DNA from: CAVZZG01 sp963779685
Lineage (GTDB): Bacteria; Actinomycetota; Thermoleophilia; Gaiellales; F1-60-MAGs149
Direction: 5' to 3'
Assembly: GCA_963779685.1 (NCBI GenBank)
Contig: CAVZZG010000003.1
Coordinates: 1,240,001-1,304,000, forward strand
Length of the DNA: 64,000 bases
Below the pieces are notes generated by a model, which saw only the letters and a list, made by a program, of their open reading frames with translations, was not told the DNA's origin and searched no databases. Position 1 is the first letter of the stretch; every line of letters starts with the position of its first letter. Below, in pieces: positions 26,709-35,050 of the stretch. A program made the translations under genes and the position numbers.

Positions 26709-27128
26709 CTACTTGCCGACGCCCAGGGCGCGGGCGATGGCGCCCAGGATGCCGTTCACGAAGGTGGCGGCCTCGGGCGAGGCGTAGCGCTTCACGAGCC
26801 GGACGGCCTCGGAGATCGCCACGGCCGGGGGCACCTCGGATCGCTCGGCGATCTCGAACGTCGCGATCCGCAGGGCGGCGCGTTCGAGAGGCGAGATGCG
26901 GTCGATGGTCCAGGCGTGGGAGTGCGCCTCGATGAGGACGTCGATGCCGCTCGGATCGGCCGTGATCGAGTCGACCAGATCACGTGCGTACGGGGGGAAC
27001 GCGGTGCCGGTGTCGCGCTGGTAGGCCTCGCACAGCTCGGCGATCGAGCGGCCGGTGAGATCGTGCTGGTAGAGCAGGATCATGGCCACGCGCCGGGCCT
27101 GGCGGCGACCGGTCGCGGCATCGGTCAC
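26709..27128 (-). CDS. nusB: Transcription antitermination factor NusB
   Basis: NusB with NusE (S10) binds boxA RNA for rRNA antitermination. The 139-residue all-helical product shows RRQARRVAMILLYQHDLTG, RDLVDSITADPSGIDVLI, RISPLERAALRIATFEI, PPAVAISEAVRLVKRYASPE and FVNGILGAIAR, all family hallmarks. The start is GTG at 27128, with GTGA overlapping the stop of the Asp23 gene. The efp-accBC-asp23-nusB order is the classical one. Confidence 0.95.
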   Translation of the reverse strand: MTDAATGRRQARRVAMILLYQHDLTGRSIAELCEAYQRDTGTAFPPYARDLVDSITADPSGIDVLIEAHSHAWTIDRISPLERAALRIATFEIAERSEVPPAVAISEAVRLVKRYASPEAATFVNGILGAIARALGVGK

Positions 27129-27457
27129 GGCCGCGTCACCGCCACGACCTCGACGTCGACCCGCGCGACCTCGAGGCCCGTCAGGGTCGAGAGCGCATCG
27201 TGCACCTGCCGCTGCACCGCCCGCCCTGCGGCGGCCATCGGCACGCCGTAGCGGCACGCAATCTCGACACGGGCGGAGACCCGCTCGCCGTCCAGCCGCA
27301 CGTTGACGCCGCGGCCACGGGGGGCGCGGACGCGGCGCTCGGCGACGGTGACGCCATCGACGGCCGCCGCGGCCCGCGTGGCGCAGGTCTCGAGCGCGTC
27401 CTGCTCGATCACGCAGGTGAGGTCGCCCTCGGTGCGGATGCAGGGCGCGTCAGGCAC
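27125..27457 (-). CDS. Asp23/Gls24-family envelope stress protein
   Basis: A 110-residue protein with the family core VNVRLDGERVSARVEIACRY, GVPMAAAGRAVQRQVHDAL and TGLEVARVDVEVV. It corresponds to the small Asp23 gene that sits between accC and nusB in Firmicutes and Actinobacteria (yqhY in Bacillus), whose product has been linked to control of acetyl-CoA carboxylase. The start is GTG at 27457, overlapping accC by 8 bp. Three cysteines near the N-terminus are unusual for the family. Confidence 0.85.
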   Translation of the reverse strand: MPDAPCIRTEGDLTCVIEQDALETCATRAAAAVDGVTVAERRVRAPRGRGVNVRLDGERVSARVEIACRYGVPMAAAGRAVQRQVHDALSTLTGLEVARVDVEVVAVTRP

Positions 27458-28811
27458 GGAGCGTCGGCAGGTCGGCTGCCGCGTCATCGAGGTACGACGT
27501 GGAGTACGCGCCCGACCTGAAGCGCGGCTCGCGGAGGATGTCGAGGTGCAGCGGCAACGTCGTGGCCACGCCGGCGACCTCCGTCTCGGCGACCGCCCGG
27601 ATGGCGCGCTCGATGCAGGCCTCGCGGCTCTCCGCCCAGAACACCAGCTTCGCGAGCAGCGAGTCGTAGTCCGGCGGCATGCGATAGCCCTCGGCCACGT
27701 GGGTGTCGAGCCGTACGCCCGGCCCGAGTCCCGGCCGGAACCGGGTCACCGTGCCGGCCGACGGCATGAAGCCGCGGCGGGGATCCTCGGCGTTGACGCG
27801 AAGCTCGATCGCATGCCCGGTGACCGGCGCGCGCCCGGTGAGCGGCAGCGGCTCGCCGGCGGCGACGCGCAGCTGCAGGCGCACGAGGTCGAGGCCGGTG
27901 ACGGCCTCGGTGACCGGGTGCTCGACCTGCAGCCGGGTGTTCATCTCCATGAAGTAGAACTGGCGGTCGTGGCCCACCAGGAACTCGATGGTGCCGGCAT
28001 TCACGTACCCGATCGCCCGGCAGGCCCGCTCGGCGGCATCCTGCATGGCCGAGCGCGTGGCGTCGTCGAGGAACGGCGACGGCGCCTCCTCGAGCAGCTT
28101 CTGGTGGCGGCGCTGGATCGAGCACTCGCGCTCGCCGCACACCAGCACACCGCCGCTCCCGTCGCAGAGCACCTGGATCTCGACGTGGTGTGCGCCGACC
28201 ACCGCCTTCTCGAGGTACATGCCGCCGTCGCCGAAGGCGGCCGAGGCCTCGCGCGTCGCCTGATCGAACGCATCGCCCAGCTCGGCGGGGCCGGCGACCA
28301 GCCGCATGCCGCGTCCGCCGCCACCGGCGGCGGCCTTCAGCAGCACGGGGTAGCCCGCATCGTCCGCCGCCTCGGCGGCCTCGATCACGGACGCCAGCCG
28401 CCCGGGGCTGCCCGGCACGAGCGGAAGACCGGCGGCGCGCATCGCATCCTTGGCCGTGGCCTTGTCGCCCATCACCTCCATCACCGACGAGGGCGGGCCC
28501 ACGAACACCAGGTCGTTGGCGGCGCATGCCTCCACGAACGCCGGGTTCTCGGACAGGAACCCGTAGCCCGGATGCACCGCGTCGCAGCCGGTCGTCGCCG
28601 CCGCGGCGATCACGTTCGGGATCGCGAGGTAGCTCTCGGTGGCAGGCGGCGGGCCGATGCAGACGGCGCGATCGGCGAGCTGGACGTGCGAGGAGTCGCG
28701 GTCGGCCGTGGAGTACACCGCCACCGCCTCGAGGCCGAGCTCGCGGCAGGCGCGGATCACCCGCACCGCGATCTCGCCGCGGTTCGCGACCAGGACCCGC
28801 GAGACGCTCAA
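27450..28811 (-). CDS. accC: Biotin carboxylase subunit of acetyl-CoA carboxylase
   Basis: It carboxylates biotin on the carrier protein with ATP and bicarbonate. The 453 residues start RVLVANRGEIAVRVIRACRE and contain GYGFLSENPAF, the ATP-grasp glycine loop AAAGGGGRGMR, EKAVVGAHHVEIQVL, ECSIQRRHQKLLEEAPS and FMEMNTRLQVEHPVTE. All are intact. The likely start is TTG at 28811, whose TTGA overlaps the accB stop. It is in the efp-accB-accC-asp23-nusB operon. Confidence 0.94.
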   Translation of the reverse strand: MSVSRVLVANRGEIAVRVIRACRELGLEAVAVYSTADRDSSHVQLADRAVCIGPPPATESYLAIPNVIAAAATTGCDAVHPGYGFLSENPAFVEACAANDLVFVGPPSSVMEVMGDKATAKDAMRAAGLPLVPGSPGRLASVIEAAEAADDAGYPVLLKAAAGGGGRGMRLVAGPAELGDAFDQATREASAAFGDGGMYLEKAVVGAHHVEIQVLCDGSGGVLVCGERECSIQRRHQKLLEEAPSPFLDDATRSAMQDAAERACRAIGYVNAGTIEFLVGHDRQFYFMEMNTRLQVEHPVTEAVTGLDLVRLQLRVAAGEPLPLTGRAPVTGHAIELRVNAEDPRRGFMPSAGTVTRFRPGLGPGVRLDTHVAEGYRMPPDYDSLLAKLVFWAESREACIERAIRAVAETEVAGVATTLPLHLDILREPRFRSGAYSTSYLDDAAADLPTLRA

Positions 28812-29509
28812 CTCGCGAGCTCGAAGAGCGGCTGGCCGAACTCCACCGGCGACCCGTCCTCGGCGAGGATCCTGCGGACGACACCGGCGTGCTCGGACTT
28901 CAGCTCGTTGAAGAGCTTCATGGCCTCCAGGACGCACAGCGTCTGCCCGATCTCCACGCGATCGCCGACCGACACGAAGGGCGGCTCGCCCGGCTTGGAC
29001 GAGCGGTAGAAGTTCCCGACCATCGGGCTCGGCACCATGAGGCCGGTCGACACGGGCTCGACGGGCGCGCTCAGGTCGGGCGGCGGCGCAACGGCGTGGC
29101 CCGCCTGGACGACGACCGGGCGGTCCTCCTGACGGCGCACCGTGATCCGGGTCTGGCCCTCCTCGATCGTCACCTCGCCCGCGTTCGACTCCTCAAGCAG
29201 TGCGACGAGCTTCCGGACCCGGTCGAGCTCAGCCGGCGGGGCGCCGCCGAGGGCCGCGTTCGGGAAGTCGCGACCGCGAACGCGCGCCAGCATGGCGCGG
29301 GCGTCGTCGCCGAAGAGGGCGACCAGGCACAGCTCCTCCTCTGAGCTCGCCAGCCCCTCGGCCTGGGCGCGGGCCTCGTCGATCCCGGGCACGGCGATCT
29401 CGTCCTCGGCGGGCTCCTGGGCACGGGCGGCGGCAACCACCTCGGGCGCGATCGGGCCCGGCGTCTGACCCCACTCACCCAGGACGAGCTGGCGCATCTC
29501 CTCGGTCAT
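28808..29509 (-). CDS. accB: Biotin carboxyl carrier part of AccB (C-terminal portion of a fused, frame-interrupted gene)
   Basis: The 233-residue frame ends in a normal biotinyl domain, with the biotinylated lysine in CVLEAMKLFNELKSEH and PSPMVGNFYRSSKPG before it. Its first 80 residues (MTEEMRQLVLGEWGQTPGPI...) are not BCCP sequence but the tail of an OadA/PycB-type carboxyltransferase. Just upstream the same frame reads FLSGRRWQHMTEEM, continuing the gene at 29475-30581 if one base near 29535 (a TT pair) is removed. The natural product is thus probably one CT-BCCP chain of about 590 residues. Position between efp and accC supports AccB. Confidence 0.88.
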   Translation of the reverse strand: MTEEMRQLVLGEWGQTPGPIAPEVVAAARAQEPAEDEIAVPGIDEARAQAEGLASSEEELCLVALFGDDARAMLARVRGRDFPNAALGGAPPAELDRVRKLVALLEESNAGEVTIEEGQTRITVRRQEDRPVVVQAGHAVAPPPDLSAPVEPVSTGLMVPSPMVGNFYRSSKPGEPPFVSVGDRVEIGQTLCVLEAMKLFNELKSEHAGVVRRILAEDGSPVEFGQPLFELAS

Positions 29510-30581
29510 GTGCTGCCAGCGGCGGCCGGACAGGAACGTGGTCGACGGCCTGGCGGACGATCACCGTGCCGACCGGCGAGGCCGTCGGCGGCGAGCCCAC
29601 CTCGCTCCGGATCAGCTGGAACTCCTGGAGCACGGCCGCACGCCGGTCGGACGACTGGATCCTCGCGAGGCGCAGCTCGAGATTCGCGATCAGGCCGGAG
29701 TTGACCCGGTTCAGCGCCGCCAGCAGCGAGACGTGCGGCGGCACGGGCGGAATCGTCTCGGCCGACCCGAGCAGGTGGTCGATGTCCTCGGCAACACTCC
29801 ATATCAGGTCGAGATCGACGGTTGTGGCGAAGCCGGTGTAGGCGAGCGCCTGCGTGAGGAGCTCGGCCGCCGGACGGTGGCCGCTGACGGCGACGGAGTA
29901 CGAGGCCGTCGCGATCGGGTCGGCGCCCGCCCGGGCGGCGTCGAGCGCGACCGCGAGCGCGGTCCCGCCGGAGCCCTGGCAGTAGAGGCCCACCGGCACG
30001 TCGACGGCGTCGCGCAGGATCTTGATGAGGTGCCCGGCCGTGACCGGGTCGAGCTGCCCGGCCGGGTCGGACAGGATGATGCGGTCGGCGCCGAGCTCGC
30101 GCAGCCGGCGCGCGCGCTCGACCAGGAACTCGTCCCCGTCGGGCGCGTCGGCGTAGACGAGCGCGGCGTACAGGCGGGCACCCGCCTCGCGGATCGCGTT
30201 TGCCGCCGGCTCGAGATCGTCGGCGTCGTTGAGCGGGTCGTGCAGCCGGAAGATGTCGATCCCGGACTCCGCCGCGCAGAGGATGAACCGCCGCACGAGG
30301 TCCGGCGCGGCCGGCCTGCCGCCGACAAGGAACGCGCCGCGGAGGGCCATGGCAAGCGGCGTGCGCGAGCACCGTTGCCGGTACTGGCGGATCCGCTCCC
30401 ACGGGCTCTCCGCGCCGCGGGCCACGGCGGCCCGGAAGCACCCGCCACCGGTCACCTCCAGCGCGTGGAACCCGGCCTCGTCCAGCCGCGAGGCCAGCTC
30501 CAGCAGCTGCCCGGTAGGGATCCTGCCGGCCAGGGGGTCTTGGCCGAGCACGCGCAGGGTGGTGTCGATCAGGCGGGCCAC
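29475..30581 (-). CDS. Carboxyltransferase-like (HMGL/PycB-OadA fold) N-terminal part of AccB, catalytic residues missing
   Basis: From GTG 30581 the product follows the OadA/PycB carboxyltransferase template: IDTTLRVLGQ, ALEVTGGGCF, TPLAMALRGAFLVGG, IDIFRLHDPLND and ADRIILSDPAGQLDP. The residues that make the active site are changed. The RD(A/G)HQ aspartate and histidine are Val and Gly (RVLGQ). The carbamylated lysine of the KDMAG motif is Ser171 (SDPAG). The metal-ligand HxH of LHTHD is Tyr200-x-Gln202 (LYCQG). The barrel is therefore probably structural. It ends out of frame at 29475; one extra base near 29535 separates it from the biotin domain. It begins 2 bp after efp. Confidence 0.82.
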   Translation of the reverse strand: MARLIDTTLRVLGQDPLAGRIPTGQLLELASRLDEAGFHALEVTGGGCFRAAVARGAESPWERIRQYRQRCSRTPLAMALRGAFLVGGRPAAPDLVRRFILCAAESGIDIFRLHDPLNDADDLEPAANAIREAGARLYAALVYADAPDGDEFLVERARRLRELGADRIILSDPAGQLDPVTAGHLIKILRDAVDVPVGLYCQGSGGTALAVALDAARAGADPIATASYSVAVSGHRPAAELLTQALAYTGFATTVDLDLIWSVAEDIDHLLGSAETIPPVPPHVSLLAALNRVNSGLIANLELRLARIQSSDRRAAVLQEFQLIRSEVGSPPTASPVGTVIVRQAVDHVPVRPPLAAHDRGDAPARPG

Positions 30582-30583
30582 AG

Positions 30584-31150
30584 TCAGGCGCGAGAGATGT
30601 AGCGTCCCTCGCGGGTGTCGACCTTGATGCGGTCACCGACATTGACGAACAGCGGCACCTGGAGGGTTGCACCCGTCTCGAGCGTTGCGGCCTTGGTGAC
30701 GTTCGAGACGGTGTCGCCCTTCACTCCCGGCTCGGTGTCGGTCACCTCGAGCTCCACCGACGCCGGCAGCTGCACCGCGGCCGGTGTCCCGTCGACCGTC
30801 ACCAGCTGCACGGTGTCGCCGACGCGCATGAACGGCAGTTCCTCCGCGACCGCGGTCTTGGCGAGGTGCACCTGCTCGTAGGTCTCGCCGTTCATGAGCA
30901 CGATCGCGTCGCCGTCCTCGTACAGATACTGGACGTCGTCGTAGTTCGTGATCACGCGGGCGAACTTCTCGCCGGCCCGGAAGGTGCGGTCGATGACGGC
31001 GCCCGATTCGAATGCCTTCAGCTTCGTGCGCACGAACGCCCCGCCCTTGCCGGGCTTGACGTGCTGGAACTCGACGATGCGGAAGACCGTTCCTTCGACG
31101 TCGATGTGCATGCCGTTCTTGAACTGGTTCGTCGAGACCATCTCTGCCAT
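30584..31150 (-). CDS. efp: Elongation factor P
   Basis: It rescues ribosomes stalled on polyproline. The 188 residues have three OB-like domains; the loop VKPGKGGAFVRTKLK presents the conserved lysine that is modified in lysine-type EF-Ps. SGAVIDRTFRAGEKF, QYLYEDGDAIVLMN and the C-terminal GATLQVPLFVNVGDRIKVDT are typical. No EF-P modification gene is seen in the window. It lies 37 bp downstream of aroQ and immediately upstream of accB. Confidence 0.97.
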   Translation of the reverse strand: MAEMVSTNQFKNGMHIDVEGTVFRIVEFQHVKPGKGGAFVRTKLKAFESGAVIDRTFRAGEKFARVITNYDDVQYLYEDGDAIVLMNGETYEQVHLAKTAVAEELPFMRVGDTVQLVTVDGTPAAVQLPASVELEVTDTEPGVKGDTVSNVTKAATLETGATLQVPLFVNVGDRIKVDTREGRYISRA

Positions 31151-31187
31151 TGCGGCCTCAGACTACCGGTAGGCTCGTGCCGAGGGG

Positions 31188-31634
31188 TCAGGCGGACGGG
31201 TCACGCCGGGCGAAGAGCCACGTGATCGCCTCGTGGTAGCCCTCCGGCCCGAGGCCGAAGATGCGGTGATCGACGATGTCGGCGATCACCGAGTGCCGCC
31301 GGAACTCCTCGCGCTGAAGAATGTTCGAGAGGTGCACCTCGACCGCCGGGATGCCCTCGCCGATCACGAACTCGACGGCGTCCCGGATGGCGTAGCTGTA
31401 GTGCGTCCACGCCCCCGGATTGACGATCAGGTGGGTCGCCCAGTCGACGACGCCGTGCAGGTGCTCGATGAAGGCGCCCTCGTGGTTCGTCTGGAAGCAG
31501 CGCGCCGTCACGCCGCCCTCCTTGGCCCAGACGTAGATCTGCGACTCGAGCCCCTGGAGCGTGAGGTCGCCGTAGTGCGCCGAGTCGCGCTTGCCCAGGA
31601 GGTTGAGGTTCGCGCCGTTCAGCACCGCCAGCAT
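31188..31634 (-). CDS. aroQ: 3-dehydroquinate dehydratase, type II
   Basis: It dehydrates 3-dehydroquinate to 3-dehydroshikimate. The 148 residues show LNGANLNLLGKRD (catalytic loop), QTNHEGAFIEHLHG, NPGAWTHYSYAIRDAV and VHLSNILQREEFRRHS, containing the catalytic Tyr, His and Arg positions of the dodecameric family. It sits 7 bp after aroKB in the aro operon. Confidence 0.96.
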   Translation of the reverse strand: MLAVLNGANLNLLGKRDSAHYGDLTLQGLESQIYVWAKEGGVTARCFQTNHEGAFIEHLHGVVDWATHLIVNPGAWTHYSYAIRDAVEFVIGEGIPAVEVHLSNILQREEFRRHSVIADIVDHRIFGLGPEGYHEAITWLFARRDPSA

Positions 31635-31641
31635 GGGCGGA

Positions 31642-33129
31642 TCATACGGGGGCGGTCGTCACCGCCCGCTCCACTGCGGCGGCGATCAGGTCATCGCCCG
31701 GGTCGATGCCCCGCACCGGCCGCCCCGCCGCCTCGAGCAGCACGAACCGGGGCCGGCCGGCCGTCTGCTTCTTGTCGGCCCGCATCGCCGCGAGCACGTC
31801 CGCCGCCCGAAGACCCGGGGCGCGGAGCGGAAGACCGGACCGGCGCATGCTTGCCTCGACGGCCGGCGCCACGTCCGGATCGAGGCCGCACACCCGCTCG
31901 GACAGCCACAGCGCCGCACTCAGGCCGACCGCGACGGCCTCCCCGTGCAGCAGCCCGCCGAAGCCCGCGGCCGCCTCGACGCCGTGGCCGATGGTGTGCC
32001 CGAGGTTCAGGACCGCGCGCAGGCCCTGCTCCTGGGGATCCTCGGCCACCACGGCGGACTTGAAGGCCGCGCAACGGCGCACGAGTTCGAGCCGCGCGGC
32101 CGGCGTGCCGGAGCCCGGCCCCCATCCGAGACACAGGTCGTGCAGCGGCCCGCCGGCGAGCAACCCGGTCTTGACCGCCTCCGCAAAGCCGGCCGCCCAC
32201 TCGCGCGGCGGCAGCGTCGCGAGGAAGCCGGGGTCGGCCAGCACCGCCTCGGGCAGGTGGAAGGCGCCGACATCGTTCTTGGCGGCGACGTCGATCCCGG
32301 TCTTGCCGCCGATGGCGGCGTCGACCTGGCCCACGAGCGTCGTGGGGACGGCGATCCAGGACAGCCCCCGGCGGAAGGTGGCAGCGGCGAACCCGCCGAC
32401 GTCGGTGGTGGCACCGCCCCCGGCCGCGACGACCACGTCGCGGCGCTCGAGCCCGACGCCGGCAAGGCCCTGCCAGATCCGCTCCAACGACGCGACCGTC
32501 TTCACCGCTTCGCCGCCGGCGACCTCTATCGTCGGCCAGGGCGTGGCGATGCGCGCCGCGATCGCCGCGTCGGCCACCGTCACCGCCCGGCGGTCGCCCA
32601 CCAGTTCCGCCAGCATCGCCGGCGCCCCCGATCGGACGATCGGCGCCAGGCCGATCGCGGCAGCGACCACGTCCGGACGCGGGCCGGCATCGACGTAGAC
32701 GTGGGCCGCCTCGGCGTACGTCGTCCGGCGCTCGGCGTGCAGCCCGCGGAAGGCAGCCTCGTCGCGGGCCAGAGGGCGGTGTTCGCCGTCCGCACGGACA
32801 CGGGCCCAGGCGGTGTCGGCGTCGACGTCGAGCCACACGACGAGCGCATCGCGCTCGAGCACGCCGGTGGTGGGCGGCCGCACCGCGCCGCCGCCGAGTG
32901 CCACCACGGCAGGCCCCGACGCCAGCAACTCCGCCACGACGGCCGCCTCGAGCTCGCGGAAGGCCGCCTCCCCGCGCTCGGCGAAGAGGTCGGCGACCGG
33001 CCGGCCGGCACGGCGCTCGACCTCGGCGTCGGCGTCCCGGAACGGCAGCGAGCGAGCCTCCGCGAGCAGCCTGCCGATCGTCGACTTGCCCGCGCCCATG
33101 AAGCCGACGAGCGCGATTGGCCGCCGCAT
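31642..33129 (-). CDS. aroKB: Bifunctional shikimate kinase / 3-dehydroquinate synthase
   Basis: One 495-residue chain. Residues 1 to about 165 are shikimate kinase: Walker A LVGFMGAGKSTIGRLL, FRDADAEVERRAG, FRELEAAVVAELL and VVALGGGAV. The remainder is dehydroquinate synthase with VVAAGGGATTDVGGFAAATF, VPTTLVGQVDAAIGGKTGID, the metal-ligand region LNLGHTIGHGVE and LLHGEAVAVG. No stop or restart separates them. ATG 33129 overlaps the aroC stop by one base (TGATG). Both activities belong to the shikimate pathway encoded by the surrounding genes. Confidence 0.95.
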   Translation of the reverse strand: MRRPIALVGFMGAGKSTIGRLLAEARSLPFRDADAEVERRAGRPVADLFAERGEAAFRELEAAVVAELLASGPAVVALGGGAVRPPTTGVLERDALVVWLDVDADTAWARVRADGEHRPLARDEAAFRGLHAERRTTYAEAAHVYVDAGPRPDVVAAAIGLAPIVRSGAPAMLAELVGDRRAVTVADAAIAARIATPWPTIEVAGGEAVKTVASLERIWQGLAGVGLERRDVVVAAGGGATTDVGGFAAATFRRGLSWIAVPTTLVGQVDAAIGGKTGIDVAAKNDVGAFHLPEAVLADPGFLATLPPREWAAGFAEAVKTGLLAGGPLHDLCLGWGPGSGTPAARLELVRRCAAFKSAVVAEDPQEQGLRAVLNLGHTIGHGVEAAAGFGGLLHGEAVAVGLSAALWLSERVCGLDPDVAPAVEASMRRSGLPLRAPGLRAADVLAAMRADKKQTAGRPRFVLLEAAGRPVRGIDPGDDLIAAAVERAVTTAPV

Positions 33130-34319
33130 CACCGGGGCTTCCAGGCGATCCGGCCGAGGTAGGCCCGGTGTGCGGCCAGCATGTCGGACACGGAGTCGCC
33201 TGCGAACTTCTCGCGCACGCAGCGTGCAACCTCGAAGGCGAGCACGGCCTCGGCGACGACGGCGGCGGCGGCGATCGCGGTCGTGTCCGAACGCTCGACC
33301 AGCGCGGTGGCATCCTCGTGGGTGTCGATGGTGGCCGTGCGCAGGGGCTTCATCAGCGTCGGCAGCGGCTTCATCGCGATCCGCACGACGATGGTCTCGC
33401 CGTTGGACATGCCGCCCTCGACCCCGCCCGCGCGGTTCGTGCCGCGCCGGAAGGAGCCGTCCTCCATCGCCATCTCGTCGTGCACCTGCGAGCCCCGCAG
33501 CCCGGCGTTGGAGAAGGCGTCGCCGATCTCGACGCCCTTCATGGCCTGGATGCCGAGCGCCGCCGCGGCGATGCGGGCATCGAGGCGCAGCCGCGGCTCG
33601 GTGTGCGATCCAAGGCCGGGCGGGCAACCGAAGATGCGCACCTCGACGATCCCGCCCAACGTGTCCTGCGCGACCCGGGCGCGGTCGATCTCCTCGACCA
33701 TGCGGCGGTCGGCCTCCCGGTCGAGGCAGCCGGTGGCAGCGTCGGCGAGCCGGGCGAAGTCGGCGGGCAGCAGATCCGGCATGGGTGGCGCCGCGACCTC
33801 GCCGACCCGGATCACGTGGCCGTGCACGACGATTCCGAGCAGCGCGAGGAGGTCCTTGCAGAGCGCGCCGACCGCGACCCTGGCGCACGTCTCGCGGGCC
33901 GACGCGCGCTCCAGCACGTCGCGCACGTCGTCGAGCTCGTACTTCATCACCCCGGCGAGGTCGGCGTGGCCGGGACGCGGCACCACCACCTTGCGCGACC
34001 GACGGGCCGCCACGTCGGCGATCTCCTCGTCCGACACCTCCCACGCGCTCATGGCGGCGCCCCAGTTGGCGTGGTCGCGGTTGCGGACGATCAGCGCGAC
34101 GGGGCCGCCGAGGGTGCGGCCGTACCGCATCCCGCCGAGGATCTCGGCGGTGTCCTGCTCGATCTGCTGGCGCGGCGACCGGCCGTAGCCGGCCTGGCGC
34201 CGTGCGAGATCGCGCTGCAGCCGCTCGCCGTCGACCAGCAGCCCGGCCGGCAGGCCGGACACGATCGCGGTGATGCCGGGGCCATGGGATTGGCCGGACG
34301 TGACGAGGTTCAGGTCCAC
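33129..34319 (-). CDS. aroC: Chorismate synthase
   Basis: An FMN-dependent enzyme that makes chorismate from EPSP. The 396-residue product starts LVTSGQSHGPGITAIVSGLP, with RQQIEQDTAEILGGMRYGRTLGG split across signature 1 and 2 regions, VPRPGHADLAGVMKY, and the C-terminal TNRAGGVEGGMSNGE and MKPLPTLMKPL. GTG at 34319 gives the normal N-terminus; a TACCCT box ends 8 nt before it, so it is probably the leaderless first gene of the long minus-strand operon. It is divergent from the molybdo-oxidoreductase. Confidence 0.96.
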   Translation of the reverse strand: MDLNLVTSGQSHGPGITAIVSGLPAGLLVDGERLQRDLARRQAGYGRSPRQQIEQDTAEILGGMRYGRTLGGPVALIVRNRDHANWGAAMSAWEVSDEEIADVAARRSRKVVVPRPGHADLAGVMKYELDDVRDVLERASARETCARVAVGALCKDLLALLGIVVHGHVIRVGEVAAPPMPDLLPADFARLADAATGCLDREADRRMVEEIDRARVAQDTLGGIVEVRIFGCPPGLGSHTEPRLRLDARIAAAALGIQAMKGVEIGDAFSNAGLRGSQVHDEMAMEDGSFRRGTNRAGGVEGGMSNGETIVVRIAMKPLPTLMKPLRTATIDTHEDATALVERSDTTAIAAAAVVAEAVLAFEVARCVREKFAGDSVSDMLAAHRAYLGRIAWKPR

Positions 34320-34327
34320 GTGATCCG

Positions 34328-34333
34328 AGGGTA
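34328..34333 (-). promoter_or_regulatory. -10-like hexamer TACCCT for the aroC operon
   Basis: Minus-strand TACCCT ends 8 nt before the aroC GTG, and no Shine-Dalgarno is present. It may drive the whole aroC-to-recN block. Confidence 0.45.
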
Positions 34334-34381
34334 CCGCAACGCCGCTTGAAACGCCCTGAATACCGGCGAGACTGTGTCTGC

Positions 34382-35050
34382 GTGGATCCCGAACGGACTC
34401 TCCCGCTCGGCCGTGCTGCATTTCTCGGCACCATCGTGGCCGGGGCCGCCGGCGTCGTGCTCGCGTCCCGGTTCTCGCAGGCGGTGTCGCGGGCGGTGTC
34501 CGACGTCGCGGCCGCGGTCGGGCCGTCCGACGGCTGGCGCATCTACACCGTCACCGGCATACCCGAGTTCGACCCCGCCACCTACCGGCTGAAGATCGGC
34601 GGCCGGGTCGCCGACCCGCAGGACCTGACATGGAGCGAGGTCGCCGCGCTACCGACCGCCAGCCAGATCTCCGACTTCCACTGCGTCACCGGCTGGTCGG
34701 TGCGCCAGGTCCACTGGCAGGGCATCCGCCCGGCGACTCTGATCGACCTCGCCCGCCCCGCGCCCGACGCCCGCTACGTGACGTTCGTGTCCATGGAGGT
34801 GCCGTACGTCGACCAGCTCGACCTCGAGCAGTTCCGGCTTGCGGACGTGATGCTGGCGACCTCCATGGACGGCCGGCCGCTGTCGAACGAGCACGGCGCG
34901 CCGATGCGACTCGTCATCCCGGACATGTACGGGTACAAGAGCGTCAAGTGGGTGCGCGAGATCCGGTTCGACGCCGGGCCCGCGGCCGGTTTCTGGGAGC
35001 AGCGCGGGTACGACATCGACGCCTGGGTCGGCAGGTCCAATGGCGCCTGA
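34382..35050 (+). CDS. Exported molybdopterin-dependent oxidoreductase (sulfite oxidase/MsrP-like)
   Basis: The 222-residue product has an N-terminal membrane segment (LGRAAFLGTIVAGAAGVVLA) resembling a Tat signal with only one arginine, then an oxidoreductase molybdopterin-binding domain. The Mo-ligand cysteine is in SDFHCVTGWSVRQVHW, followed by WQGIRPATLIDLA, SNEHGAPMRLVIPDMYGYK and KWVREIRF. Small size without a dimerisation domain resembles MsrP-type proteins. The TTGAAA at 34346 looks like a -35 element, so GTG 34382 is preferred over a TTG start there. It overlaps the cytochrome gene by 11 bp, and the two probably work together. Confidence 0.82.
   Translation: MDPERTLPLGRAAFLGTIVAGAAGVVLASRFSQAVSRAVSDVAAAVGPSDGWRIYTVTGIPEFDPATYRLKIGGRVADPQDLTWSEVAALPTASQISDFHCVTGWSVRQVHWQGIRPATLIDLARPAPDARYVTFVSMEVPYVDQLDLEQFRLADVMLATSMDGRPLSNEHGAPMRLVIPDMYGYKSVKWVREIRFDAGPAAGFWEQRGYDIDAWVGRSNGA

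Noticed and set aside
34346..34381. TTG start for the molybdo-oxidoreductase
   Set aside because: TTGAAA fits a -35 element for a leaderless message; the added residues are cysteine- and arginine-rich and not signal-like, though this is not certain.
33130..34542. Extension of AroKB upstream through aroC
   Set aside because: The upstream part is the shadow of chorismate synthase; ATG 33129 starts the kinase P-loop exactly as expected.
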